Translations under genes and position numbers: made by a program
The notes under the pieces: model-generated
Seen by the model: the letters and a program-made list of their open reading frames with translations, nothing else
Databases searched by the model: none
Told to the model about the DNA's origin: nothing
Shown: positions 1 through 6,700 of the stretch, piece by piece
Numbering within the stretch: the stretch's first letter is position 1
Layout of the letters: every line of letters starts with the position of its first letter
DNA from: DAINRZ01 sp964634885
GTDB lineage: Bacteria; Bacteroidota; Ignavibacteria; Kapaibacteriales; UBA2268
DNA length: 7,671 nt
Assembly: GCA_964634885.1 (NCBI GenBank)
Contig: CAZWLN010000099.1
Location: 1-7,671, forward strand
Reading direction: 5' to 3'

Positions 1-21
1 ATTTTGACCCTGCTTCTTTCT

Positions 22-55
22 CCTTCCCCTCAGGGAATAATTCCCTTGGGGAAGG
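22..55. repeat. Palindromic hairpin element
   Basis: CCTTCCCC-TC-AGGGAA pairs with TTCCCTTGGGGAAGG across a TAA loop; only a one-base bulge or mismatch interrupts about 14 base pairs. It is followed by a G-rich tail (GGCTGGGATGGGG). This resembles the palindrome plus G-rich tail found at 1459-1490 and 1628-1659, although the arms differ in sequence. It has no T-tract on either side, so it is more likely a dispersed repeat than a terminator. Confidence 0.6.
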
Positions 56-100
56 CTGGGATGGGGTTAATTCGTCCGTAAGAAATTCAACCCAAGCTTC

Positions 101-132
101 AACCTGCCGAGATTCCAAACCTTCTCCAGGTA
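101..132. repeat. Decayed copy of AACCTGCC palindrome
   Basis: This aligns with the perfect hairpin at 7102-7134. It keeps the outer arm AACCTGCCGA, the central TTCCAAACCTTC and an end CCAGGT, but has lost pairing in the middle of the stem. A third copy of intermediate quality lies at 1874-1907. The similarity is visible by eye, and this copy is best read as a degenerated member of the same family. Confidence 0.5.
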
Positions 133-154
133 TATTCATCCCACCACCTTTAAT

Positions 155-180
155 AAAAAAGGCAACCCCAAGGCTGCCTT
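155..180 (-). terminator. Intrinsic terminator of the ankyrin gene
   Basis: Read on the minus strand, AAGGCAGCC and GGTTGCCTT form a 9-bp stem (one G-T pair) closed by a TTGG loop, and the stem runs directly into TTTTTT (six T on the minus strand, window bases 155-160, two of which also pair). It starts 27 nt after the stop codon of the ankyrin gene, the expected place for a rho-independent terminator. Confidence 0.85.
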
Positions 181-206
181 CCGTGTATTAATATTTTACA
201 ATTCAC

Positions 207-1187
207 TTACTTCTTCGGATGAGCTTCCGCCCAACTGATTATCACTTCGGCAGATTCCAGATTCTTTGACCTGCCCCATGCCTTCGAGTGCTCAAGAATA
301 GAGACATTGTCTTTATTCGGAGACATATAATCTGCCCCTTTCTCGAGCAGTAATTGGCTGATTTTCGGATTGTTGAAGAGCATGGCTACATGAAGAGGCG
401 AATGGTGGTCGGTCCCGCCAAAAGCTTCAATGTCGATGCCCGTCGTGAGCAGCACCTCCATTACGTCGGCATGGTCGCCGGCTGTTTTGGCGCACAGGTG
501 CAGCAGTGTAAAATTATTCTCTTCATAGGCCGCGTTGGGCGCAGTCTTCATTTTCATGTCCGCTTTCCTCTCAATGAACAGCTTGACGATGTCTTTTTCG
601 TCGCCTTTCAGGTCGTTAACCCTCTGGACTAAGTGGAACAGCGGCGGCCAGGCCCCGTCCATGAATTCATTGACCATATTGCATTTGATGTTGCAGTCGA
701 TGTTCTTTGCCGACATTAAGGCCTGGAATACTTCAAGCGGCACATATTCGTTACGGGCTGCAACGTGCAGGGGTGTGTAGCCTTCGGCAGCATTGCGATG
801 ATTGACGTCGATGCCCTTGGCAATTAGCATTTTAATTGCAGTGACAACGGTTGCAACATTGTCTTCCGAGCAGGAACCAAGCAGGATGTGCAGGGCGTTA
901 TTGTCGGTTGTCGGTTGCTTGGCGTTGGGGTTTGCACCGGCGTCGAGAAGTATCTTCAGGAAAGCAGGATCGGACATGAAATTGGCATAGTCGATGATGA
1001 TGGCGCCATTGTTGAAGTTGGCGGCAGCTTTGTTCTTTTTCACGGCAGCGCTGAACTGTTCCATGTCGCCCCACTGGAGGAAGCGGTTAATGTCGTCGTA
1101 GTCTTCCTGCAGGCCGGCAAAGACACTCGAAGGAACTGCCGACACGAAGAGTGCAATAATTAATGACAAGAATAATGATTTGGACAT
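207..1187 (-). CDS. Secreted ankyrin-repeat protein
   Basis: This encodes a 326-residue protein with a signal peptide (residues 1-24: MSKSLF, a hydrophobic stretch, then SSVFA before Gly25) followed by ankyrin repeats filling most of the rest. Recognisable repeat cores are LLDAGANPNAK (near 80-90), LIAKGIDVNHRN (121-132), YTPLHVAARN (137-146), PLFHLVQ (182-188), LLHLCAK (228-234), SPLHVAMLFNN (263-273) and LLLEKGADYMSPN (279-291), so about six or seven repeats, some with longer inserts. Ankyrin repeats mediate protein-protein binding; no catalytic domain is visible, and the partner cannot be inferred. The mature protein is likely periplasmic or otherwise exported, with no T9SS sorting domain at its C-terminus. 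I chose ATG at 1187 over an in-frame TTG at 1202 because AGAGG lies 5 nt before the ATG and the signal peptide then begins normally. A strong terminator follows 27 nt downstream, so it is probably monocistronic. Confidence 0.9.
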   Translation of the reverse strand: MSKSLFLSLIIALFVSAVPSSVFAGLQEDYDDINRFLQWGDMEQFSAAVKKNKAAANFNNGAIIIDYANFMSDPAFLKILLDAGANPNAKQPTTDNNALHILLGSCSEDNVATVVTAIKMLIAKGIDVNHRNAAEGYTPLHVAARNEYVPLEVFQALMSAKNIDCNIKCNMVNEFMDGAWPPLFHLVQRVNDLKGDEKDIVKLFIERKADMKMKTAPNAAYEENNFTLLHLCAKTAGDHADVMEVLLTTGIDIEAFGGTDHHSPLHVAMLFNNPKISQLLLEKGADYMSPNKDNVSILEHSKAWGRSKNLESAEVIISWAEAHPKK

Positions 1188-1192
1188 TTGAA

Positions 1193-1197
1193 CCTCT
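1193..1197 (-). promoter_or_regulatory. Ribosome binding site of the ankyrin gene
   Basis: AGAGG on the minus strand lies 5 nt before the ATG at 1187. It falls inside the longer reading frame that would begin at TTG 1202, so it supports the shorter start. Confidence 0.55.
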
Positions 1198-1386
1198 GAC
1201 AATAGTTATTAATCCGTTTATTTAACATATAACATTATCATCATATATTACCATAAAAAACAGCTTACAGCACCCGCTGACAGCCGTCGTTACAAGCACC
1301 AGCTACCGGAATTATCCAGTATCATGCCAAAATTCACAATTTATCAATCGGCAGAACAACAGGATTCTTTATGATAAGTTTTTCAA
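1198..1386. other. Gene-free upstream region of the ankyrin gene
   Basis: The part next to the gene (about 1201-1260) is very AT-rich and probably holds its promoter, but I found no convincing promoter boxes. From about 1261 to 1386 the sequence is mixed composition with no open frame of note and no repeat that I could match elsewhere in the window. Confidence 0.5.
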
Positions 1387-1449
1387 GAATGCTGAATGCT
1401 GAGCCGAGCGCAGCGAGACCGGCATAGCCAATTCTGAATTCTGAATTTA
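1387..1449. repeat. 7-bp minisatellite, first tract
   Basis: The stretch divides into nine consecutive 7-bp units in one phase: GAATGCT twice, then four diverged GC-rich units (GAGCCGA, GCGCAGC, GAGACCG, GCATAGC), then CAATTCT, GAATTCT and GAATTTA. The phase is kept across the GC-rich middle, so that part is either diverged units or an insertion of a multiple of seven. Confidence 0.55.
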
Positions 1450-1522
1450 AGAAGTTTTCCCCGCCTTAGATAAGGCGGGGGCAGGGGGTGATTGGACTTC
1501 TTTAGTTCATTAAGTTTATCAA
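1436..1522. repeat. 87-bp direct repeat, copy 1
   Basis: It pairs with 1605-1691 at an exact offset of 169 bp, without gaps, 77 of 87 bases identical by hand count. It consists of two 7-bp units, a perfect 10-bp hairpin with a GA loop (CCCCGCCTTA, 1459-1468, with TAAGGCGGGG, 1471-1480), a G-rich tail, the word TTGGACTTCT and two 9-bp units (GTTCATTAA, GTTTATCAA). The modular make-up suggests a mobile or recombinogenic intergenic element rather than coding DNA. Confidence 0.8.
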
Positions 1523-1544
1523 GTCAGAAGAAGCAGTGGATTCT

Positions 1545-1562
1545 GTTCGCCAAGTTCTTAAA
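1545..1562. repeat. 9-bp minisatellite units
   Basis: Two units, GTTCGCCAA and GTTCTTAAA, match the GTTYATMAA consensus of the tracts at 1505-1522, 1674-1700 and 7041-7094. The next tract of 7-bp units starts at the following base. Confidence 0.5.
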
Positions 1563-1618
1563 GAATTCTAATTGCTGAATGATAAATTATAAATGATAAA
1601 TTATGAATTCTGAATTAA
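1563..1618. repeat. 7-bp minisatellite, second tract
   Basis: Eight consecutive 7-bp units in one phase: GAATTCT, AATTGCT, GAATGAT, AAATTAT, AAATGAT, AAATTAT, GAATTCT, GAATTAA. The alternation of AAATTAT and AAATGAT suggests growth by slippage or duplication of a two-unit block. The last two units are shared with the 87-bp direct repeat. Confidence 0.75.
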
Positions 1619-1691
1619 AGAGGTTTTCCCCGCCTTGGATAAGGCGGGGGCAGGGGGTGGTTGGACTTCTCCGGTTCATGCATTTTATCAA
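1605..1691. repeat. 87-bp direct repeat, copy 2
   Basis: This is the second copy of 1436-1522, about 89% identical. Its hairpin is a 9-bp stem with a GGAT loop (CCCCGCCTT, 1628-1636, with AAGGCGGGG, 1641-1649). Arms are fully conserved between copies while differences fall in the loop and the flanks, as expected if pairing matters or the duplication is recent. Three 9-bp units (1674-1700) follow, one more than in copy 1. Confidence 0.8.
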
Positions 1692-1701
1692 GCTCGTAAA
1701 G

Positions 1702-1726
1702 AAAAACAACCCCGCAGGGGCTTTTT
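1702..1726. repeat. CCCCGCAGGGG hairpin, terminator-like
   Basis: A short CCCC/GGGG stem with a GCA loop is flanked by A5 on the left and T5 on the right, so it has a T-run after the stem on both strands (CTTTTT on plus; TTGTTTTT on minus). It could act as a weak bidirectional terminator for the minus-strand unit upstream, but it lies about 200 nt past the small gene's stop and sits among other repeats. Confidence 0.35.
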
Positions 1727-1739
1727 CGCCTCTCAATAG

Positions 1740-1759
1740 CCACGTCATTTATGGCGTGG
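1740..1759. repeat. CCACGTCAT hairpin
   Basis: CCACGTCAT (1740-1748) pairs with ATGGCGTGG (1751-1759), with one wobble pair and a TT loop. It has no T-tract. It is another palindromic element of the 1.4-1.9 kb mosaic. Confidence 0.5.
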
Positions 1760-1803
1760 GCTGCAAAGCGAAAGAAACAATCTACTCCGTTCCGGGTGCG
1801 TTG

Positions 1804-1836
1804 AGATGGACTCCACCTCACAGGTGGAGTCCATCT
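1804..1836. repeat. Perfect 15-bp palindrome
   Basis: AGATGGACTCCACCT and AGGTGGAGTCCATCT are perfect reverse complements separated by CAC. Neither side is followed by a T-run. No second copy exists in the window. Its perfection indicates either recent insertion or selection for the hairpin, as in REP-like elements. Confidence 0.75.
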
Positions 1837-1873
1837 TAAAAGAAAAGCAGGATTGCAACCCCGTAAACGCTCC

Positions 1874-1907
1874 AACCTTCTGAAGGTTTCAAACCTTCGG
1901 TAGATTC
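1874..1907. repeat. Diverged AACCTGCC palindrome with T9 run
   Basis: The stretch keeps the core of the hairpin at 7102-7134 (GAAGGTT, TCA, AACCTTC at 1882-1898) but has lost the outer arms. Nine T follow at 1912-1920, 13 nt after the core stem. On the plus strand this is only a poor terminator, and there is no plus-strand gene ahead of it. Confidence 0.55.
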
Positions 1908-1932
1908 AATCTTTTTTTTTCCACACCTGAAA

Positions 1933-2055
1933 TTAACCGTTTGTCCTGTTAGGATCAAACGCCTGATTGAGGATGTAGGCTGTAGGCTCAAAATCCTGGC
2001 TATAAGCTGTTAAAAATGAAAATAACATGGCGAGAGTTATTATTATTTTCTTCAT
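1933..2055 (-). CDS. Small secreted peptide, 40 aa
   Basis: A complete 40-codon frame from ATG at 2055 to TAA at 1933. Residues 1-20 form a textbook signal peptide: MKK, a hydrophobic core (IIITLAMLFSFLTA) and YSQ before the likely cleavage site. The predicted mature part has only about 20 residues, beginning DFEPTAYIL and ending DPNRTNG, with no cysteines. I do not recognise it. It begins 4 nt after the stop codon of the propeller gene and has a near-perfect Shine-Dalgarno sequence lying within that gene's last codons, so it is very likely expressed from the same mRNA. It may be a genuine short exported peptide, or the 5' remnant of a longer exported protein whose body was lost where the repeat mosaic now starts. 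Local GC (about 35-47%) is higher than in the adjacent end of the propeller gene. Confidence 0.65.
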   Translation of the reverse strand: MKKIIITLAMLFSFLTAYSQDFEPTAYILNQAFDPNRTNG

Positions 2056-2059
2056 TTGC

Positions 2060-3439
2060 TTAGCCCTCCTTTACAATTTTATAAGTAGTAAAAGTAGAGC
2101 CACAGTAGAGTTTTAGGTAATAAATACCTTGTGAATAAGATGACAAGTCAATTGATAAAGCTCCTGATTCATTATTAATATTACTAACAGTTGTTAATAT
2201 AATTCCGTTTGAATTATATAATTCATAGTATTGTTTTGGATTATGGCAATTATGCTCCAAAGTTATTAAACCGTCAGTTGGATTTGGATATAATACTTGT
2301 ATTATTTGATTATCATCATCAATTATTGATAAAGGGTTATATTTGCCTATTGAATAAAATGAGCCAGCAAATCCAACAAATGTATTATATTTATGTGAAA
2401 AGACACTTTTTATCCAAGCTCCTGGTGCACCGGTTTCAATATAATAACTATGTTCTATGATTTTATTTTCTAAATTAATAATATAAAGATCACCACCATA
2501 ATTAGGATAAATTAATCTTTTTTCATTATCAATAAAAGTAAAATACCCTTGATTAATTTTCTTTTCCCCAACTCCAAAAGTAGAATCGATTATCTTATTT
2601 GCAGAGACACTGTAAATAAATAATCCATTATATTTACTTGCAGGTTCGGCTGATTGTGGAAATCTACCTGAAAAATAAATCAAGTCGGTATTTAATTCGG
2701 AAAACTTAGTGCAGGACGGCTCCCCGCTGCTTGTGCCTTCGGCGGAAAGCTGAAAATTTCTGATTCGTTCACGGGTTTCCAAATTCCATACTTTCAGATG
2801 GGAAGGCCCGCGTGTGTTGGCAGCAAGATATTTGCCGTCTTTCGATATTGCAATCTTCAGTAACTCATGGCCCTCATCTTCTGTCGTTGAAATCTTGCCT
2901 GCTTCTTCCATTGTCTCGTAGTTGTAGATAACCAATTTGTCGAAAGAAAAATACTTACCGCCCGATAAATAGCCGCTGCTGTGCCTGACTACATAAATAT
3001 AGGGCCTGACAGGATCGACAACCATTTCATCAAAAGCGATTTCGCCGCTCATGACATTTAAACCACTCGTGTCGGTACCGGTGGGAATCTGGTAGTTGTT
3101 GATTACTGACATGTCGCCTACGTTCCTGAGTTCAATCTTATTGCCGTAAGCAAATATCATCTTCGTACTGTCCGGTGTGAATTCAATATTGCCGGTGTTG
3201 GCTTTTTCTGCAAACGGATAGGCATGTACAAGCTCTCCGGTTTCCGTGCTGCATAGTTTCAAATTCTTATAGTCCGCAAATACAAAGTAATTGTTGTCCG
3301 GCATGAACTCCATGTCGTAGATGTTACCGTCCTTGTTAATCTTGCTCCAGCCGAAAGTAAGCTCTCCCGACACCACAGGTAAAGACTGCCACAACGCCGC
3401 TGCTACGGCAAACAGAATTGATAAATACATCCTAAACAT
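2060..3439 (-). CDS. Beta-propeller protein with T9SS sorting domain
   Basis: This encodes a 459-residue exported protein. Residues 1-25 look like a signal peptide (hydrophobic ILFAVAAALWQSL, cleavage near VVSG/E). Residues 30-370 are a WD40/YVTN-like beta-propeller, with blade-type segments such as FMPDNNYFVFADYKNLKL (45-62), FTPDSTKMIFAYGNKIEL (87-104), ISKDGKYLAANTR followed by LKVWNLET (198-222) and FIDNEKRLIYPNYGGDLYI (302-320). Residues 380-459 are a type A T9SS C-terminal sorting domain: YPNPTDG (384-390), YELYNSNG (405-412), SQGIYYLKL (436-444) and the closing TYKIVKE. Such proteins cross the outer membrane through the type IX machinery and are released or anchored at the surface. No catalytic motif is visible. 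ATG at 3439 is preferred; an ATG three codons later is possible, and neither has a strong binding site. GC changes abruptly near residue 247, from about 46% to about 26% (see findings). The 40-aa gene follows 4 nt downstream. Confidence 0.9.
   Translation of the reverse strand: MFRMYLSILFAVAAALWQSLPVVSGELTFGWSKINKDGNIYDMEFMPDNNYFVFADYKNLKLCSTETGELVHAYPFAEKANTGNIEFTPDSTKMIFAYGNKIELRNVGDMSVINNYQIPTGTDTSGLNVMSGEIAFDEMVVDPVRPYIYVVRHSSGYLSGGKYFSFDKLVIYNYETMEEAGKISTTEDEGHELLKIAISKDGKYLAANTRGPSHLKVWNLETRERIRNFQLSAEGTSSGEPSCTKFSELNTDLIYFSGRFPQSAEPASKYNGLFIYSVSANKIIDSTFGVGEKKINQGYFTFIDNEKRLIYPNYGGDLYIINLENKIIEHSYYIETGAPGAWIKSVFSHKYNTFVGFAGSFYSIGKYNPLSIIDDDNQIIQVLYPNPTDGLITLEHNCHNPKQYYELYNSNGIILTTVSNINNESGALSIDLSSYSQGIYYLKLYCGSTFTTYKIVKEG
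2064..2071 (-). promoter_or_regulatory. Strong ribosome binding site of the 40-aa gene
   Basis: AAGGAGGG on the minus strand is embedded in the last Lys-Glu-Gly codons of the propeller gene, with AGGAGG 9 nt before the small gene's ATG. It is the best Shine-Dalgarno match I saw next to any start in this window and supports real translation, probably coupled to the upstream gene. Confidence 0.7.
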
Positions 3440-3570
3440 AAAACTGCTAAATTATTGAGATAATACAAACATTGGCTTTGAAGCCGCTGTCCACCACAAG
3501 TGTCACGTAATTGAAACAATATTTTTCTTTTTTTGCACAATTCATAATCTTAATGACACATCAACCGGCA

Positions 3571-3594
3571 AATTGTCTCAAAAAATTGACAATT
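3571..3594. promoter_or_regulatory. Inverted repeat, possible operator
   Basis: AATTGTC and GACAATT are perfect inverted arms 10 bp apart (17 bp centre to centre) in the region between the divergent propeller and tricorn genes. The size and spacing would suit a dimeric regulator, but a 7-bp match in AT-rich DNA can arise by chance. Confidence 0.25.
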
Positions 3595-3677
3595 CCTAAG
3601 TTATTTAAAACAAAGCATTATAAAATATAACCGATGAATTCCTTTGGATTATCCCGGAAAAATGGTAACTTTTCCCT

Positions 3678-3709
3678 TTGTCAATCGTATTCTTTGCTTA
3701 TTCAGTTTG
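3678..3709 (+). promoter_or_regulatory. Possible Bacteroidota-type promoter of the tricorn gene
   Basis: TTG at 3678-3680 is separated by 21 bp from TCAGTTTG (3702-3709), one base away from the -7 consensus TAnnTTTG described for the Bacteroidota primary sigma factor, with spacing close to the usual 19-21 bp. It ends 35 nt before the chosen start. Match quality is modest. Confidence 0.22.
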
Positions 3710-3744
3710 AATGATTGTTGTTTGTAATATATTATGAGATGTTT

Positions 3745-6700
3745 ATGAAAAAAGTAACATTAATTCTCTTCACCCTCGCAGTCCTTGCTGCTTCTTCGAC
3801 CGTTTCCCGCTCGCAGGTGAACACTGCGGACACGAGGATGATGTCCCAGCCCGCTGTCAGCGCCGACAAGATTGCTTTCATCTACGCCAACGACCTCTGG
3901 ACCGCCGGCCTCGACGGCAGCAACCCCAAGAGGCTTACCGTGGACGAAGGCATCGAATCCACACCCTTCTTTTCACCCGACGGCAAATGGATTGCCTTCA
4001 GCGCCCAGTACGACGGCAACAATGATGTATTCATCATCCCTTCGGAAGGCGGCGTACCAAAACGCCTGACCTGGCATCCTTCACCGGACCTCGCCTGCGG
4101 CTTTACGCCCGACGGCAAAAAAGTGATGTACACCTCCGCCGGAGCTTCTCCCATCGGCAGGCTTACATACCTCTACACCGTATCCATTAACGGTGGCTTC
4201 CCCGAACAAGTGAAAGTACAGAGCGCAGACAAGGCTGCCTTTTCACCCGACGGCAAACGTGTAGCATACACTCCCCTGAGGAAAGCCTTCAACCAGTGGA
4301 AACACTACCGCGGCGGCACGGTTTCCACCATCTGGATCTGCACCCTCAGCGACTATTCCGTAGAGAAGATACCTCAGCCCGAAGGCTTCTGCAATGATGT
4401 GGACATGATGTGGGCAGGCGATTACATCTACTTCACTTCCGACAGGAACGGCGAATTCAACCTCTTTTCGTACAATACCAAAACTAAGGAAGTGAAACAG
4501 CTTACCAATTACACAGATTTCCCGATTCAGGCCGCTTCCTGCGGCAACGGGAAAATCATCTACGAACAGGCAGGCTACCTCTTCCTCTATGATATTAAAC
4601 TGAATACATCGCAGAAACTGACGGTTCCGATTGCTGCCGACCTGCTGACACTCAGGCCCCGGTTCATCAACGGCTCCCGTTACATCACCGGCGGGTCAAT
4701 CTCTCCGACAGGCACAAGGGCTGTGTTCGACGTCAGGGGCGAAATCATCACCCTGCCTGCCGACAAAGGCGACCCCCGCAACCTGACAAACACCACCGGC
4801 GCCCATGAGAAGAATCCAACCTGGTCGCCCGACGGGCGGTACATAGCATACTTCTCCGACGAATCCGGCGAGTATGAGATAGTTCTTGCACCCCATGACG
4901 GCAAAGGCGAGAAAAAGAAATTCAAGCCCGGAGGCGCCGGATTCTACTACAACCTGGACTGGTCGCCCGACAGCAAGAAACTCAGTTTTGTCGATTGCTC
5001 CTGCACACTCTATTACTTAGACATCGAAACCGGGAAAGTGAAGAAGGTTGCCCAGGAGAAAACCTACAACTCCGGCTATTCGATAGCCGGAAGCTGGTCG
5101 CCCGACTCCAGGTGGATGGCTTACACACTGATTACAGAAAACTGGCTCCACCGTGTCTGGCTTTACAACCTCGAAGAAGACAAATCATATATGCTCACCG
5201 ACGGCATGGCCGACGTAACCGAGCCTGTCTTCGACGCCAGCGGCAAATACCTCTATTTCCTCGGCTCCACCGACGCCGGCCCGGTAAGGCAGTGGTTCGA
5301 CCAGTCGAACATCGACATGGACATGACATCCGGCTTGTACCTTGCCGTTCTCAGCAAGGATTCACTGTCGCCGCTGGCAAAGGTAAACGACGAAGAAAAG
5401 CCGAAACCAGAAGTGAAAGACGAGTCCGACGCCTCGAAGAAGGATAAGGAAGCAACGGACAAATCCAAAGACAAAACCAAAGACAAGAAAGACAAAGAAG
5501 AAAAACGCACTGTCATAGACATAGATGGCATCGAACGCAGAATACAGTCGATACCTGCTGTCCAGGGCAGGATATTCAACCTCCAGTCAGGCAAGGAAGG
5601 GGAGGTCTATTACCAGGAATATAAGGACGGGGACAATCCCGCTTCCAATCTTCACAAATACGACCTTGCCAAATCCAAGGATGAAGTCATTCTCCCCGGA
5701 TGCTATGCATACCAGATCTCGGCCGACAGGAACAAAGTCCTGCTGAGGACAAGCGGCTGGTACATCACAGCCCTTGCCGGCAAACCCGACCTCTCGCAGG
5801 GTAAACTGAAGACCGAAGCCCTGGAAGTGTATATTGACCCTCCAACAGAGTGGAAACAGATTTACGACGAAGTCTGGCGCATCAACCGCGACTATTTCTA
5901 TGACCCGAATTACCACGGAGCCGACTGGAAGGCAATGAAAGCCAGGTACGACCAGTTCATTCCCCACCTGTCATGCCGTGCTGACCTCAACAGGGTAATA
6001 CAGTGGCTGTGCAGCGAGCTTGTCGTCGGCCATTCATACAGCGGCGGCGGCGACTACTTCATCGACAAGCCATACATTCCGGTCGGCCTTCTGGGCGCGG
6101 ACTATGCAATTAAGAATGACAGGTACCAATTCAGTAAGATATTCGGCGGTCTGAACTGGAACCCGGGCATGCGTTCACCCCTCACCGAACCCGGCGTCAA
6201 CGTTAAAGAAGGCGATTACCTGATCTCCGTCAACGGCGCTGACCTGAAGTCCGACGAGAATATCTTCAAACGTTTCGAGAATACTTCAGGAAAAATTGTA
6301 GAAATCACGGTTGCAGACAACCCGGAAGGCAAGGACGCTAAAACATACAAAGTAGTCCCCATCGGCAACGAGTACTTCCTCAGGATGAAGGACTGGGTCG
6401 AAGGCAACATGAAATACGTCGAAAAAGCCACCAACGGCAAAGTAGCTTACGTCTGGGTTCCGGACACATACGCCGGTGGCCATGAGTACTTCAAGCGCTA
6501 CTTCTTCCCGCAGGCAGACAAACAGGCCATCATCGTGGACGAGCGTTTCAACGGCGGCGGGCTTGTTGCGGACTATGTAATAGACATACTCAAGAGGGAG
6601 TACATCTGCTCCAACGCCACCAGGTACGGCGACGACCAGAGAGTACCCGGCGGTTCCATCCAGGGGCCCAAAGTAATGCTCATCAACGAGAACGCAGGCT

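Larger units (their letters stand above)
3440..3744. other. Divergent intergenic region
   Basis: This AT-rich stretch separates two divergently transcribed genes and must hold promoters for both. It contains a 7-bp-arm inverted repeat (3571-3594) and one weak promoter candidate (3678-3709), both listed separately. A TTGACA at 3586-3591 has no -10 box at an acceptable distance. I see no RNA gene or riboswitch-like structure. Confidence 0.6.

Noticed and set aside
354..1163. Plus-strand frames opposite the ankyrin gene
   Set aside because: The minus strand encodes clear ankyrin repeats with a signal peptide and terminator; the plus-strand frames overlap each other and show no recognisable family.
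1603..1875. Overlapping open frames of 78 aa (plus) and 86 aa (minus)
   Set aside because: Both run through the hairpins and minisatellites; their peptides simply spell out the repeats (for example RWTPP and RWSPS from the two arms of one palindrome). They resemble no protein family and lack convincing starts.
1874..1920. Hairpin followed by T9 as a rho-independent terminator
   Set aside because: The T-run is 13 nt away from the core stem and lies on the strand that has no gene upstream; for the minus-strand genes there is no T-run after the stem.
3586..3624. TTGACA with downstream TATAAA as a sigma-70 promoter
   Set aside because: The spacing is 27 bp, far beyond the usual 16-18 bp.
4995..5447. 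150-codon frame overlapping the tricorn gene on the same strand
   Set aside because: It is a shadow in another frame of a well-supported conserved gene; its peptide is arginine-rich and low in structure, as expected from GC-rich codons read out of frame.
5587..5967. 126-codon antisense frame in the tricorn gene
   Set aside because: It lies fully inside the conserved coding region, opposite strand, with no binding site or recognisable domain.
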